Counted from the first letter of the stretch, positions 54,285 through 64,000 are shown. The stretch is DNA of 64,000 bases from Deefgea chitinilytica (GCF_016881405.1 NZ_WOFE01000006.1:81501-145500), one strand, 5' to 3'. A program made the numbers and translations. The notes: generated from the letters alone by a model not told the origin.

Positions 54285-55451
54285 ATGAAAATTGCAATCG
54301 CAGGTACTGGTTATGTAGGTCTTTCTAATGCCATTTTGTTAGCACAGCACAATACAGTGGTCGCACTGGATATTGATCAAGCGAAGGTTGATTTGATTAA
54401 TGAAAAGAAAAGCCCAATTGTCGATACTGAGATTGAGCATTATCTGGCCAATAAACGTCTGAATTTGATTGCTAGCACAGATAAAGCGTTTGCATATGCG
54501 GATGCTGATTTTGTCGTAATTGCAACGCCGACTGATTATGATGTGGAAACGAATTATTTTAATACTAGTTCAGTTGAGTCGGTGATTCGTGATGTGCTGC
54601 AATATGCTCCGAATGCAACGATGATTATCAAATCAACAGTACCGGTAGGCTTTACCGCTCGGATGCGTAAAGAATTCGGCGTTCAAAATATCATTTTCTC
54701 GCCTGAGTTTTTGCGCGAGGGTAAGGCACTTTACGATAATCTACACCCTTCACGTATTGTGGTGGGTGATCAATCAGCAGCAGCAATTCAGTTTGCGCAA
54801 TTGCTGCAGCAAGGCGCAATCAAACGGTATGTACCAGTATTGCATACTGAATCGACGGAAGCAGAGGCGATTAAATTATTTGCCAATACGTATCTAGCGA
54901 TGCGGGTGGCGTATTTTAATGAATTAGATAGTTATGCGATTAGTCATGGCTTAGATACACGCCAAATTATCGAAGGGATTGGCCTCGATCCACGAATTGG
55001 CGATCATTACAATAATCCGTCATTTGGTTATGGTGGATATTGCCTACCCAAAGATACCAAGCAGTTATTGGCAAATTATCAAGAAGTGCCTAATAACATT
55101 ATCCGCGCGATTGTGGACTCCAATACCACGCGTAAAGATTTTATTGCAAGTGAGATTTTGAAAAAAAACCCTCATGTAGTGGGTATTTATCGTCTAGTGA
55201 TGAAAGCCGACTCTGATAATTTCCGTGCATCTGCGATTCAAGGAATTATGAAGCGCCTGAAAGCAAAAGGCATTGAAGTTATTATCTTTGAGCCTGCGAT
55301 GAAAGAGACTGAGTTTTTTAATTCGAAGGTTTACACCGATTTGGCTGAATTTAAAGCTTGTTCCGATATTATTGTTTCTAATCGCTTGGCCGATGAGCTT
55401 GATGATGTCAAAAGCAAAGTATTTACACGCGACTTATACGGGCGTGATTAA
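54285..55451 (+). CDS. ugd: UDP-glucose 6-dehydrogenase
   Basis: Oxidises UDP-glucose to UDP-glucuronate, so the polymer probably contains uronic acid. At 388 residues it has the same length and near-collinear sequence as E. coli Ugd. The NAD site [15 protein letters not shown] and the catalytic cysteine in [14 protein letters not shown] are present, with [20 protein letters not shown] in the middle. 19 bases follow the upstream stop. Confidence 0.96.
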   Translation: MKIAIAGTGYVGLSNAILLAQHNTVVALDIDQAKVDLINEKKSPIVDTEIEHYLANKRLNLIASTDKAFAYADADFVVIATPTDYDVETNYFNTSSVESVIRDVLQYAPNATMIIKSTVPVGFTARMRKEFGVQNIIFSPEFLREGKALYDNLHPSRIVVGDQSAAAIQFAQLLQQGAIKRYVPVLHTESTEAEAIKLFANTYLAMRVAYFNELDSYAISHGLDTRQIIEGIGLDPRIGDHYNNPSFGYGGYCLPKDTKQLLANYQEVPNNIIRAIVDSNTTRKDFIASEILKKNPHVVGIYRLVMKADSDNFRASAIQGIMKRLKAKGIEVIIFEPAMKETEFFNSKVYTDLAEFKACSDIIVSNRLADELDDVKSKVFTRDLYGRD

Positions 55452-55481
55452 TTATTAATTCTATTTTTGGATAATTTTTTA

Positions 55482-56912
55482 ATGACTATTACCCCTGTAA
55501 TTTTGTGTGGTGGCTCTGGCACACGCATGTGGCCTTTATCTCGCGGTGGCTACCCAAAGCAGTTTCTTAATTTATACGGCGATGAAAGTCTGTTGCAGCA
55601 AACAGCGACGCGCCTCAAGGGCTTGCCTGATGTGGCTGCGCCGCTGCTGATTAGTAATAATGAGCAGCGTTTTTTGGTGGCAGAGCAATTGCGCGCGGTG
55701 GGCGTGGCCAAGGCAAAGATTGTCCTTGAGCCTGTCGGCCGCAATACTGCACCTGCGGTGGCTGCGGCGGCAGTGATTGCATTAGAAAATAATCCTGATG
55801 CATTGCTTATGGTGTTGCCATCCGATCATGTGATCACGCAGGGTGAGGTATTTCAGGATTTGGTATTGCAGGCTGCAAGCGTAGCTGCGCAAGGCAAATT
55901 GGTTACTTTTGGGATTGCACCCACAGAGCCTAATACGGGGTATGGCTATATACGCCGTGGTGGGCAATTGCCAGCTAGCAATACATCGTTTGACGTTGCT
56001 GCCTTTGTTGAAAAGCCAAATGCCGAACGCGCAGCAGAGTTTTTGGCGACCGGTGAATATTATTGGAATAGCGGTATGTTTATGTTCCGCGCGGATGTGT
56101 ATTTGGCTGAGCTGGCTAAGTTCCAACCGAAAATGCTAGAGCAGGTGAAATTAGCCGTTGCTGCTTCAACGCGTGATTTGGATTTTGTGCGTTTGGATAC
56201 CGATGCGTTTAGTGCTTGCCCATCTGATTCTATCGATTATGCGGTCATGGAGCAAACTGAGCATGCGGCAGTGATTGAGGCTGCTGGTTTGGGCTGGAAC
56301 GATATCGGTTCTTGGGCAGCGCTGGCCGAGGTATCTGCAGCCGATGAAAATGGCAATAACCTCGTTGGCGATGTGATGGTTGAAGGCGTGAGCAATAGCT
56401 ATATCCGCAGTGAAAACCGCATGATTGCGGCGCTCGGCGTAGATAATCTCGTGATTGTTGAAACGGCCGATGCGATTTTGGTGGCACATAAAGACCGCGT
56501 ACAAGATGTCAAAACGATTGTGAATCGCTTGCAAGCGGCAGGGCGCAGTGAATCCGTTACGCATCGTAAAGTGTATCGCCCTTGGGGTAGTTATGAAGGC
56601 ATCGATTCGGGCGCGCGATTCCAAGTGAAGCGGATTATCGTCAATCCTGGTGCTTCTCTGAGTTTGCAAATGCATTACCACCGCGCGGAGCATTGGATTG
56701 TGGTGAGTGGTACGGCGCGGGTCGTCAATGGCGATCAAAATCTGTTGCTGTGCGAAAATCAGTCGACCTACATTCCAATCGGCGCAACGCATCGCTTGGA
56801 AAATCCGGGCAAATTCCCACTGGAAATGATCGAAGTACAATCGGGTAGCTATTTGGGCGAAGACGATATTGTGCGTTTTGAAGATACTTATGGTCGAGTA
56901 GGTACAAAGTAA
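55482..56912 (+). CDS. manC: Mannose-1-phosphate guanylyltransferase / mannose-6-phosphate isomerase
   Basis: Bifunctional enzyme making GDP-mannose. The guanylyltransferase part opens with CGGSGTRMWPLSRGGYPKQF and contains LPSDHVI and FVEKP. The C-terminal cupin isomerase domain has SLQMHYHRAEHWIVVSGTA. From ATG 55482 it is 476 residues; a TTG at 55467 would add five. A clear ribosome binding site is lacking. It overlaps gmm by one base. Confidence 0.95.
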   Translation: MTITPVILCGGSGTRMWPLSRGGYPKQFLNLYGDESLLQQTATRLKGLPDVAAPLLISNNEQRFLVAEQLRAVGVAKAKIVLEPVGRNTAPAVAAAAVIALENNPDALLMVLPSDHVITQGEVFQDLVLQAASVAAQGKLVTFGIAPTEPNTGYGYIRRGGQLPASNTSFDVAAFVEKPNAERAAEFLATGEYYWNSGMFMFRADVYLAELAKFQPKMLEQVKLAVAASTRDLDFVRLDTDAFSACPSDSIDYAVMEQTEHAAVIEAAGLGWNDIGSWAALAEVSAADENGNNLVGDVMVEGVSNSYIRSENRMIAALGVDNLVIVETADAILVAHKDRVQDVKTIVNRLQAAGRSESVTHRKVYRPWGSYEGIDSGARFQVKRIIVNPGASLSLQMHYHRAEHWIVVSGTARVVNGDQNLLLCENQSTYIPIGATHRLENPGKFPLEMIEVQSGSYLGEDDIVRFEDTYGRVGTK

Positions 56913-57391
56913 TGTCGCAGCTACCCTTTGCCGATTTTATGCATGTGGTTCAGCATGCGCCGCTGGTGTCGATTGATCTGATTATTGAAAATGAATCGGG
57001 GGAAGTTTTACTTGGTTTTCGGCGGAATGAGCCCGCGGGTGGTTTTTGGTTTGTGCCTGGCGGGCGAGTGCTGAAAAACGAACGACTTGATGCTGCATTT
57101 CAGCGACTCACTCAGGTGGAATTGGGTATCGCTTTGACTCGTAATCAGGCTGAATGGTTGGGTGTTTACGAACATTTTTATGATACGAATGCGGGTCGGC
57201 AAGATGGGTTTGGCACGCACTATGTTGTATTGGCTTATCGCCTGCGGCTTACTGCAGATCAATTGCGGCTGCCGATGGGTGAGCAACATGATGAATATCG
57301 TTGGCAAGCCCCGGCTGCAATCTTATGTGATGACAGTGTTCACTATCATTCTCGTTCTTATTTTGAATCTCACAATGAATCAACGAGTTAA
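56912..57391 (+). CDS. gmm: GDP-mannose mannosyl hydrolase
   Basis: Nudix-related enzyme of 159 residues that hydrolyses GDP-mannose to GDP and mannose. VLLGFRRNEPAGGFWFVPGG and the modified Nudix helix RLDAAFQRLTQVELG, which lacks the canonical REx2E..EE, are typical for Gmm. Could tune the GDP-mannose pool between mannose and fucose use. Placed between manC and manB. Confidence 0.92.
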   Translation: MSQLPFADFMHVVQHAPLVSIDLIIENESGEVLLGFRRNEPAGGFWFVPGGRVLKNERLDAAFQRLTQVELGIALTRNQAEWLGVYEHFYDTNAGRQDGFGTHYVVLAYRLRLTADQLRLPMGEQHDEYRWQAPAAILCDDSVHYHSRSYFESHNESTS

Positions 57392-57400
57392 CCATAAATC

Positions 57401-58759
57401 ATGACAAAATTATCTTGTTTCAAAGCCTATGACATTCGGGGCCAGCTTGGTACTGAATTGAACGAAGACATTGCTTACCGCATTGGCCGTGCCTATGGCG
57501 AATTCCTCAAACCGAAACGCATGGTGGTCGGTGGTGATGTTCGACTGACTTCTGAATCGCTCAAAATGGCGTTGGCTAATGGCTTGATGGATTCGGGCTG
57601 CGATGTGGTCGACATTGGCATGACGGGTACGGAAGAAGTCTATTTCGCGGCCTTCCATTTGGATGTGGATGGCGGTATCGAGGTAACGGCTAGCCATAAT
57701 CCGATGGATTACAACGGCATGAAATTGGTCAAGCGTGGCGCGGTGCCAATTAGTGGCGATACCGGCTTGCGTGATATTCAGCGCCTTGCCGAAGAAAATC
57801 AGTTTCCAGCCGTTGTTCAACGCGGTACGCTGAGCCAGCAGTCGATTCTGGCCGATTACGTGCAGCATTTGCTGGGCTACATCGACATCGCCCAACTTAA
57901 GCCGATGAAAATTGTGCTGAATGCGGGAAATGGTGCAGCAGGCCATGTGGTCGATGCGCTTGAAGCGCAATTTGCTGCAGCGAATGTGCCAGTGCAGTTC
58001 ATCAAAGTTCACAACGAAGCCGACGGTACATTCCCGAATGGCATCCCTAATCCATTATTGCCAGAAAACCGTGCCGATACCGCCGATGCTGTGAAAGCGC
58101 ATGGTGCTGATTTGGGTATTGCTTGGGACGGTGATTTTGATCGCTGTTTCTTGTTTGATGAGGCTGGCGAGTTCATCGAGGGGTATTACATCGTAGGTCT
58201 TTTAGCAAAAGCTTTCCTCGCGCATACGCCAAGTTCAAAAATCATCCACGACCCTCGTTTGACTTGGAATACGATCGATATGGTTGAGCAAGCAGGTGGT
58301 ATTGCCATCCAAAGTAAAACCGGCCATGCCTTTATTAAAGAGCGCATGCGAAAAGAAGATGCAGTATACGGCGGCGAAATGAGCGCGCATCATTACTTCC
58401 GTGATTTTGCTTATTGCGATAGCGGTATGATTCCGTGGCTGCTGGTGATTGATTTAATGAGCCGTAGCGGGCAGAAACTCTCAGCAATGGTGAGCGAGCG
58501 AATTGCCGCATTCCCATCATCGGGTGAAATCAATCGTGTGGTGCCGGATGCGAAAGCAGCCATTTCCAAAGTTCGTGCAGCGTATGAATCGCAAGCGCAG
58601 TCTGTCGATGAAACTGATGGTGTGAGTATGGATTTTGGTACTTGGCGCTTTAATCTGCGCAGTAGTAATACTGAGCCAGTTATTCGTTTGAATGTGGAAA
58701 GCCGGGCGGATATTCAGTTAATGCAGTTACAAACGACCGCGATTTTAGCCTTGCTCTAA
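57401..58759 (+). CDS. manB: Phosphomannomutase
   Basis: Converts mannose 6-phosphate to mannose 1-phosphate. 452 residues. The phosphoserine loop is [13 protein letters not shown], the magnesium loop [12 protein letters not shown], the sugar-binding loop [13 protein letters not shown], and the phosphate-binding end [14 protein letters not shown]. Last gene of the cluster; a strong terminator follows. Confidence 0.96.
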   Translation: MTKLSCFKAYDIRGQLGTELNEDIAYRIGRAYGEFLKPKRMVVGGDVRLTSESLKMALANGLMDSGCDVVDIGMTGTEEVYFAAFHLDVDGGIEVTASHNPMDYNGMKLVKRGAVPISGDTGLRDIQRLAEENQFPAVVQRGTLSQQSILADYVQHLLGYIDIAQLKPMKIVLNAGNGAAGHVVDALEAQFAAANVPVQFIKVHNEADGTFPNGIPNPLLPENRADTADAVKAHGADLGIAWDGDFDRCFLFDEAGEFIEGYYIVGLLAKAFLAHTPSSKIIHDPRLTWNTIDMVEQAGGIAIQSKTGHAFIKERMRKEDAVYGGEMSAHHYFRDFAYCDSGMIPWLLVIDLMSRSGQKLSAMVSERIAAFPSSGEINRVVPDAKAAISKVRAAYESQAQSVDETDGVSMDFGTWRFNLRSSNTEPVIRLNVESRADIQLMQLQTTAILALL

Positions 58760-58778
58760 TTGGATTTAGTTTAGTCGT

Positions 58779-58810
58779 AAAAAAGCCCCAAGCGTGTTCT
58801 TGGGGCTTTT
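58779..58810. terminator. Terminator of the exopolysaccharide cluster
   Basis: AAAAGCCCCAAG pairs with CTTGGGGCTTTT around CGTGTT. It lies between manB and a converging PEP-CTERM gene and can work in both directions. Confidence 0.9.
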
Positions 58811-58827
58811 ATATGCTTGGATGCTAA

Positions 58828-59334
58828 TTATTTAGTAGCTTTCATTTTGCGGCGGCGTGCTGCGAGAAGCCCTACCAAGCCCATGCCCATTAATGCATAA
58901 GTTTCTGGCTCTGGTACTGCAGCTACGGTGTAATTTAAATCACCACGGAAATCGGTTGACAAGCCATCAATACGGAATTTGTAGTTTTTATTGCTAGCAA
59001 ATGTATCACCGCTGAATAAAAAGCTGCCAGTGCTTGAATTAAAGGTTTGAGTATCACCTACTTTAGATTTGCCATTTAGCAATGTCAATTTCAGGGAATT
59101 GATCGTGCCAGTATTCTTTTTGGCTGGATCAGCGAAGAAGCTAAAAAGAATAGGTGAATTGTCATTTACTTTGAATGTAAAAGAATCAAAAGTCCAAGAG
59201 TTACCCAGCTTAGTGATTTTCTCACCAAAGGTAATTGATGAGCCATTCGTAAAAGTCACATTTTTGATCGCGGCTTGGCTGGCTACAGCGCTAAAGCCGA
59301 TTACTGCGGCTACGGCTAAGTGTTTGATGTTCAT
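58828..59334 (-). CDS. PEP-CTERM sorting-domain protein, 168 aa
   Basis: Exported protein with signal peptide (about 1-21, ending SQA). A beta-rich mature part of about 115 residues (ITFGEKITKLGNSWTFDSFT) has no recognised domain. The C-terminus is VPEPETYALMGMGLVGLLAA followed by RRRKMKATK. Adjacent to the XrtB-containing cluster, so probably processed by it. The other PEP-CTERM gene to the right shares only the signals. Confidence 0.88.
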   Translation of the reverse strand: MNIKHLAVAAVIGFSAVASQAAIKNVTFTNGSSITFGEKITKLGNSWTFDSFTFKVNDNSPILFSFFADPAKKNTGTINSLKLTLLNGKSKVGDTQTFNSSTGSFLFSGDTFASNKNYKFRIDGLSTDFRGDLNYTVAAVPEPETYALMGMGLVGLLAARRRKMKATK

Positions 59335-59533
59335 GTTGTGTATCCTATATCATTAATTACTAATTTAGAAAGTATTTTAGTTTTGGCGATTCTAACTGAG
59401 ATTCGCCCGTATTTAAAGCTTTAAATTCAATATCTTGTGAATTTATTGCCAGATTCTGATTCTTGCCTTGATTGATTGCATTCGTATTAAATTGGTGATT
59501 TGTCTGCAATGCGTGTCTTTTTGGTTCGCCATT

Positions 59534-59563
59534 AAAAAATGCCAAGGCTTGCTTGGCATTTTT
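59534..59563. terminator. Terminator between the two PEP-CTERM genes
   Basis: AAAATGCCAAG pairs with CTTGGCATTTTT around GCTTG. It stops leftward transcription from the 174-residue PEP-CTERM gene. Confidence 0.85.
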
Positions 59564-59600
59564 GGTTTAAATCGGTCTATCTCTCGCGTTGGCTGGCTGA

Positions 59601-60125
59601 TTATTTAGCCATTTTGCGGCGGCGCGCAGCTAATAGACCGATTAAGCCCATGCCCATGAGAGCGTAGGTTTCAGGTTCTGGAACTGGGGCTACTGTGGCA
59701 GAAATCGTACCGTTAAAGCCAGGGTTCGCAAATACATATTGACTGCTGTATTCGAAACTAGCGTCTTTAATTGCTGAGAAGGTATAGCTACTAGTCCATG
59801 ATTGTTTTGCTACGTTTTTGTCAGTGTCATTAAAAATATCTTTTGGGCTAGAAGTCCAGCCCCATGGTGTACCAGTGTAATTTGTTTGTTTTAAAAAAAC
59901 ATGAGCATTAATCAAGTTGCCTGAGTTAATTGCACCTAAAACGGTAAAGGTAATTTTATAGATGCCAGTAGCTCCAGCACTGAAAGTGCCAGAATTGACT
60001 TGATTGAATGAGCTGCTTAGATTGCTTGTGTATAAGTTGAGCGCTTGATTATTTACAATTGCTGCTTGGCTGATTGCTGCGGTGGCGGTGAGTGCGATGG
60101 CTGCTGCGATGTGCGTCAATTTCAT
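59601..60125 (-). CDS. PEP-CTERM sorting-domain protein, 174 aa
   Basis: Signal peptide about 1-21 (AISQA), a polar beta-rich mature region, and C-terminal VPEPETYALMGMGLIGLLAA followed by RRRKMAK. The mature part is of unknown function; an extracellular matrix or surface role is inferred. GGAG lies eight to nine bases before the ATG and a good sigma-70 promoter is seen at 60209-60237. Confidence 0.88.
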   Translation of the reverse strand: MKLTHIAAAIALTATAAISQAAIVNNQALNLYTSNLSSSFNQVNSGTFSAGATGIYKITFTVLGAINSGNLINAHVFLKQTNYTGTPWGWTSSPKDIFNDTDKNVAKQSWTSSYTFSAIKDASFEYSSQYVFANPGFNGTISATVAPVPEPETYALMGMGLIGLLAARRRKMAK

Positions 60126-60208
60126 GGTGATGCTCCAAGAAAGTTTTAAATTAGTATGTATTAATATTCTAAATCATTGATTGTTAACACTTATTTGTTA
60201 GTGACTCG

Positions 60209-60237
60209 ATGATATTGGCATATGGCTTTGATGTCAA
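60209..60237 (-). promoter_or_regulatory. Sigma-70 promoter of the PEP-CTERM gene
   Basis: On the minus strand TTGACA and TATCAT are 17 bases apart, about 84 bases before the start codon at 60125. The rest of the 60126-60428 gap is AT-rich and holds only the htpG terminator. Confidence 0.65.
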
Positions 60238-60343
60238 ACAAAGTTTGGTAAGTAGGTGTAAATTAAAAAAAGCTTAATCGTCACTTTTGTGTAATATTTT
60301 GATCTTCAGTTTCTGTTTGGTTTTTTACGGTTTGCTTGGATGT

Positions 60344-60369
60344 AAAAAACGGCGCATGCGCCGTTTTTT
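60344..60369. terminator. Palindromic terminator of htpG
   Basis: A perfect 26-bp palindrome, AAAAAACGGCGCA and its complement, lies about 60 bases past the htpG stop and has a U tract in the leftward direction. Confidence 0.88.
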
Positions 60370-60428
60370 TCTAGGTATTTGTATCTAGTCATTATTAGAT
60401 AATTGGCTAGAAGCCTATGCATTTAGTT

Positions 60429-62324
60429 CTACATCGCTAGCATCAAACCATTCAGGCGTTTGACGAATGAGGCTGGGTCTTCGAGTTGACCGCCTTCAGC
60501 AAGGAGCGCTTGATCAAAGATCAGGTGCGTCCAGTCGCCAAATTTGTCGCTGCTCGACTCTGCTTTGAGCTTGCTCACTAATGGATGTGTTGGGTTTACT
60601 TCCAAGATCGGTTTGCTGCCTTTGACGTCTTGACCCGCTGATTTGAGTAGACGCTCTAGGTTGGCGCTCATGTCTTGGTTTTCTACCACCAAGCAAGCAG
60701 GGCTGTCGGTCAGGCGGTGCGTGACGCGGATGTCTTTGACTGAGTCGCCGAGTACGCCTTTCATTTGCTCAAGGATGTCTTTAAGCTCGGTTGCGGCGGC
60801 TTCTTGCTCTTTTTTCTCTGCTTCGTCGGTGAATTGGTCTAGGTTCAATTCGCCTTTGGCGACCGATTGCAGTTTTTTGCCTTCAAATTCAGTCAGGCCG
60901 CTAAACGCCCATTCGTCGACGCGGTCAGAGAGCAACAAGACTTCGATGCCTTTTTTGCGGAAGACTTCGAGGTGCGGGCTGTTTTTTGCGGCGGCATATG
61001 AATCAGCTGTAATAAAGTAGATTTGTTCTTGACCTTCTTTCATGCGGCCAACGTAGTCTTTCAGCGATACGGTTTGCTCAGCAGAGTCGTTATGTGTCGA
61101 TGCAAAACGGCATAGCGCAGCGATGCGTTCTTTGTTGGTGAAGTCCTCCCCAACGCCTTCTTTGAGTACTTTGCCAAATTCAGTCCAGAAGGTGGTGTAT
61201 TTGGCTTGATCAGCCGCTTCGTCTGAATTGGCTAGGCTTTCTAGCAAGCCTAATACTTTTTTCACGCAGCCTTGTTTGATTTGTTCAATGTCTTTGCTGT
61301 GCTGCAAGATTTCGCGTGATACGTTGAGTGGCAAATCGCTAGAGTCAATCACGCCGCGGATAAAGCGCAGGTATTGTGGCAGCAATTTTTCGCTGTCTTC
61401 CATGATAAAGACGCGGCGCACGTAGAGTTTCACACCATGACGGCGTTCGCGGTCGTACAAATCAAATGGGGCGCGTTTCGGGATGTAGAGCAGCTCGGTG
61501 TATTCTTGGCGGCCTTCGACTTTGGCGTGGCTCCACGCGAGTGGCTCGTCGTAATCATGGGCGACGTGTTTGTAGAACTCGGTGTATTGCTCGTCAGAAA
61601 TTTCTGATTTGCTGCGCGTCCAAAGCGCATTGGCTTGGTTGACGGTCTCGTAACCTTCGGCCGGTTTGATCGAGCCGTCTTCGTTGTAGCCAGCTTGGGC
61701 TGGCATCAAGATCGGCAGTGTGATGTGATCCGAGTATTTGCGGATGATGCTGCGCAAGCGCCAATCGCTAAGGAATTCTTCTTCGCCGTCTTTCAGGTGC
61801 AAGACGATACTGGTACCGCGCGTTGGTTTTTCAACACTTTCAAGCGTGAATTCACCGTCACCGTGTGATTCCCATTGGGTGGCGGTTTCTTCGCCCGCGC
61901 GGCGCGTGGTCAGGGTGACTTTATCGGCAATGATAAAGGCGGAATAAAAGCCCACGCCGAATTGGCCGATTAAGTGCGCGTCTTTTTGTGCATCACCAGA
62001 GAGTTGGCTAAAAAATTCTTTGGTGCCTGAGCGGGCAATCGTACCGATATTTTTGATCACTTCATCACGGCTCATGCCGATACCATTGTCGGATATCGTG
62101 ATGGTTTTCGCTTCCGCATCAAAATCAACGTGGATTTTGAGTTCTGGATCGTTGCCGAACAGGCCGTCGTTGTTGACGGCTTCAAAACGCAGTTTGTCGC
62201 AGGCGTCCGACGCGTTGGATACGAGTTCACGCAGGAAAATCTCTTTGTTGGAGTACAAAGAATGAATCATCAATTGCAAGAGTTGTTTGACTTCGGCTTG
62301 AAAGCCTAATGTTTCTTTCGACAT
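60429..62324 (-). CDS. htpG: Molecular chaperone HtpG (Hsp90)
   Basis: Cytoplasmic ATP-dependent chaperone of 631 residues, full length. The GHKL ATPase domain shows [25 protein letters not shown] and [17 protein letters not shown]. The middle domain includes [19 protein letters not shown] with the catalytic Arg region [18 protein letters not shown]. The C-terminal dimerisation domain follows. A heat-shock promoter of consensus quality is upstream. Confidence 0.98.
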   Translation of the reverse strand: MSKETLGFQAEVKQLLQLMIHSLYSNKEIFLRELVSNASDACDKLRFEAVNNDGLFGNDPELKIHVDFDAEAKTITISDNGIGMSRDEVIKNIGTIARSGTKEFFSQLSGDAQKDAHLIGQFGVGFYSAFIIADKVTLTTRRAGEETATQWESHGDGEFTLESVEKPTRGTSIVLHLKDGEEEFLSDWRLRSIIRKYSDHITLPILMPAQAGYNEDGSIKPAEGYETVNQANALWTRSKSEISDEQYTEFYKHVAHDYDEPLAWSHAKVEGRQEYTELLYIPKRAPFDLYDRERRHGVKLYVRRVFIMEDSEKLLPQYLRFIRGVIDSSDLPLNVSREILQHSKDIEQIKQGCVKKVLGLLESLANSDEAADQAKYTTFWTEFGKVLKEGVGEDFTNKERIAALCRFASTHNDSAEQTVSLKDYVGRMKEGQEQIYFITADSYAAAKNSPHLEVFRKKGIEVLLLSDRVDEWAFSGLTEFEGKKLQSVAKGELNLDQFTDEAEKKEQEAAATELKDILEQMKGVLGDSVKDIRVTHRLTDSPACLVVENQDMSANLERLLKSAGQDVKGSKPILEVNPTHPLVSKLKAESSSDKFGDWTHLIFDQALLAEGGQLEDPASFVKRLNGLMLAM

Positions 62325-62368
62325 GGGCGAATAGCTTCCTGTGAGTTGAAGAAAAATAGATAGCTGCT

Positions 62369-62396
62369 AAATGGGGTCGCATTGCCCAGCTTCAAG
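62369..62396 (-). promoter_or_regulatory. Sigma-32 heat-shock promoter of htpG
   Basis: On the minus strand CTTGAAG, a 13-base spacer and CCCCATTT match the RpoH consensus closely, about 45 bases before the htpG ATG. Confidence 0.85.
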
Positions 62397-62574
62397 TCAT
62401 CTAGTCGCAAGCGACTGGAGTGGACTGGCGAGGTTTGCCGAATATTGCACATTCGCGTGTCGGCGATTGCGGCGCGTCGTAAAAGACGCAGATTTTCCTT
62501 TGCCAACACAAGATTACATCAGCCGCAATCAAGGCGGTGGTATAGTGCTGGCAGCACAATAAGCGGGGCAGGGC

Positions 62575-63372
62575 ATGTTACGACGAGTGGTGTTTAATCA
62601 AAAAGGCGGTGTCGGTAAATCAACAATTACGGTGAATTTAGCCGCCGTGGCGGCTGCGCAAGGCAAGCGAGTCTTGATTATTGATTTAGATCCGCAGGGT
62701 AATAGCAGTCATTATGTATTGGGAGATGCGGCGCAGACTGCGGCACCGACTTTGTACGAGTTTTTTGATCAGGTGCTTAATTACTCTTTATACGCCAAAG
62801 GACCTGCTGAATTTGTCCACGCCACGCGGTTCCCTAATTTATTTATTATGCCCGCGCATCCGGGCATTGCTGAGCAGCAAGTCAAACTGGAATCCAGATA
62901 TAAAATTTATAAATTGCGCGAAACGCTCGATGAGCTGACTGGGCAATTTGATGAGGTGTATATTGATACGCCGCCGGCGCTCAATTTCTTTACTTTGTCG
63001 GCGCTGATTGCCGCGACAGGTTGCTTGATTCCGTTTGATTGCGATACATTTTCGCGCGATGCGTTGTTGGGTCTGATTGCGCGAGTTGAAGAAATCCGCC
63101 AAGACCATAATGGTCAGCTCAAAATCGAAGGGATTGTGGTCAATCAATTTCAGCCACGCGCGAGTTTGCCGCAGCGTTTGGTGCAAGAGCTGGAAGCACA
63201 GGGCCTGCCAGTGTTGCACTCGCGTTTGTCGAGCTCGGTCAAGGTGCGTGAATCGCATGATCAAGCCGCACCATTGATCGCGCTGGATGCCAAGCATAAA
63301 TTGGCGCTTGAATTTAGCAGTTTATACAATGAGCTTTCAGGTAAAGTGTTGGCTGCAATGAATGAGGCTTAG
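62575..63372 (+). CDS. ParA-family ATPase
   Basis: The 265-residue MinD/ParA-type ATPase has the deviant Walker A QKGGVGKST at the N-terminus, LIIDLDPQGNSSH as A' and VYIDTPPALN as Walker B. No ParB gene follows; the next gene is a response regulator nine bases downstream. Such orphan ParA proteins often position protein complexes such as chemosensory arrays, so a role in localisation is more likely than chromosome partition. GCAGGG is the likely ribosome binding site. Confidence 0.88.
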   Translation: MLRRVVFNQKGGVGKSTITVNLAAVAAAQGKRVLIIDLDPQGNSSHYVLGDAAQTAAPTLYEFFDQVLNYSLYAKGPAEFVHATRFPNLFIMPAHPGIAEQQVKLESRYKIYKLRETLDELTGQFDEVYIDTPPALNFFTLSALIAATGCLIPFDCDTFSRDALLGLIARVEEIRQDHNGQLKIEGIVVNQFQPRASLPQRLVQELEAQGLPVLHSRLSSSVKVRESHDQAAPLIALDAKHKLALEFSSLYNELSGKVLAAMNEA

Positions 63373-63380
63373 GAGTGGCT

Positions 63381-64000
63381 ATGGACGGAAAAAATCGGGT
63401 ACTGATCGTTGATGATGAGCCATTTAACTTAGAGATCTTGTCTGAGCATTTGGCTGATGCGGGTTATGAAACGGTCACTGCCGATGATGGCGAAGCCGCT
63501 TGGGAAATCCTGCAGCACGACGAAGCTGGCTTTGCGACCATTCTGCTCGATCGGATGATGCCGCGTATGGACGGCATGCAAGTATTGGCCAAGCTCAAGC
63601 AACACCCTGATTTTCAGCATATTCCTGTGATTATGCAAACCGCCGTCGGCGCGGCTGAAAATGTGCGTGAAGGTTTGGCTGCCGGTGCGTATTACTATTT
63701 GATCAAGCCGTTTCAGCGTGAAATGCTGTTGGCCATTGTGGCGGCAGCGGTTGGCTTTCATGAAGATCGTCAGCAGCTTGAAGCCCAAATCGCGATGCAT
63801 GCTGACTCTTATCGTTTGCTGGTGCATGGCGAGTTCCATTTTCGTACCCTTGATGAAGCACGCCAGCTCACCTTGATGTTGTCACGCGCTTGTCCAGAGC
63901 CACAACGAGTGGCGATGGGTTTATCGGAATTATTAATCAATGCGATTGAGCATGGCAATTTGGCGATTAGTTATGCCGAGAAATCCAAACTCTTGCAAGC
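63381..64000 (+). CDS. Response regulator with C-terminal GHKL ATPase-like domain (cut by window end)
   Basis: The frame is open to the last base, so the protein is partial (206 residues seen). ATG 63381 has AGGAG six bases upstream. The receiver domain shows VLIVDDEP, the phospho-acceptor Asp57 in LLDRMMP, Thr in MQTAVGA and Lys in YYLIKPF. After about residue 140 the segment MGLSELLINAIEHGNLAIS is the N-box of a histidine-kinase/anti-sigma-type ATPase domain (RsbW-like). It may be a regulator that controls a partner-switching pathway. It follows the ParA gene by eight bases. Confidence 0.85.
   Translation, partial: MDGKNRVLIVDDEPFNLEILSEHLADAGYETVTADDGEAAWEILQHDEAGFATILLDRMMPRMDGMQVLAKLKQHPDFQHIPVIMQTAVGAAENVREGLAAGAYYYLIKPFQREMLLAIVAAAVGFHEDRQQLEAQIAMHADSYRLLVHGEFHFRTLDEARQLTLMLSRACPEPQRVAMGLSELLINAIEHGNLAISYAEKSKLLQ

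Noticed and set aside
56166..58012. Long antisense open frames opposite manC (56166-56840) and manB (57410-58012)
   Set aside because: They are shadows of conserved genes with clear family motifs on the plus strand and lack ribosome binding sites.
35302..58759. The exopolysaccharide cluster as a mobile genomic island
   Set aside because: No integrase, transposase, tRNA or flanking repeats are seen; its AT-rich centre fits ordinary recombination of variable wzx/wzy blocks.

Overview
The window reads as chromosomal DNA of a betaproteobacterium, most plausibly a Neisseriales/Chitinibacteraceae-like genus. The reasons are the XrtB-type exosortase embedded in an epsL/D/E/F/G/I exopolysaccharide cluster, PEP-CTERM proteins with the VPEPETYALM signal, an 87-residue IF-1 and the codon style. 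The genus assignment is inference. No plasmid or phage structural genes are seen.

Layout. 1-7.7 kb (chromosomal): an ABC exporter pair of the YbbA/YbbP type, an APH-like phosphotransferase, an orphan protein, a DinB-family protein and RecQ. 7.69-22.65 kb: an integrative element bounded by a perfect 93-bp direct repeat that contains a complete tRNA-Ser(UGA). It carries a tyrosine integrase next to one end, an unusually large Rep protein (HUH/two-tyrosine endonuclease fused to a UvrD-like SF1 helicase), a winged-helix/PD-(D/E)XK-like protein, ArdA antirestriction, an XRE regulator, about 0.94 kb of strongly structured gene-free DNA, and a divergently transcribed seven-gene cargo operon whose products are nearly all predicted to be exported (three Sel1-repeat proteins, two with lipoboxes in the operon, one multi-TM protein, two proteins sharing a six-cysteine C-terminal module, one ankyrin-like protein). 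22.7-26.6 kb: a large PilZ-like hypothetical, ABC-F YbiT and IF-1. 26.8-32.7 kb: a complete ribose operon rbsKDACBR read leftward, with a perfect FNR-type box in its upstream region. 33-34.9 kb: a DUF1615 lipoprotein and a PEP-CTERM protein converging on a perfect 50-bp palindrome. 35.3-58.8 kb: a single rightward exopolysaccharide/exosortase cluster. 58.8-60.1 kb: two further PEP-CTERM proteins. 60.4-64 kb: HtpG with a sigma-32 promoter, a ParA-like ATPase, and a response regulator cut by the window end.

How the genes work together. The exopolysaccharide cluster supplies the initiating phosphoglycosyltransferase, glycosyltransferases, Wzx/Wzy-type flippase and polymerase, EpsE/F/G export and length control, EpsL outer-membrane barrel and a PslG-like glycosidase. 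It also makes its own GDP-mannose (ManB, ManC), GDP-fucose (Gmd, Fcl) and UDP-glucuronate (Ugd). XrtB and EpsI process PEP-CTERM proteins, three of which flank the cluster. The tRNA-Ser element appears able to excise (integrase, full attachment repeats, arm-type repeats) and probably to replicate by a rolling-circle mechanism once excised.

The most promising undescribed material is the element: the HUH-helicase fusion with an inverted repeat over its own start codon, the structured 15.3-15.45 kb region, and the exported cargo operon with the duplicated six-cysteine module. All functional statements come from reading motifs by eye; no database search was run.
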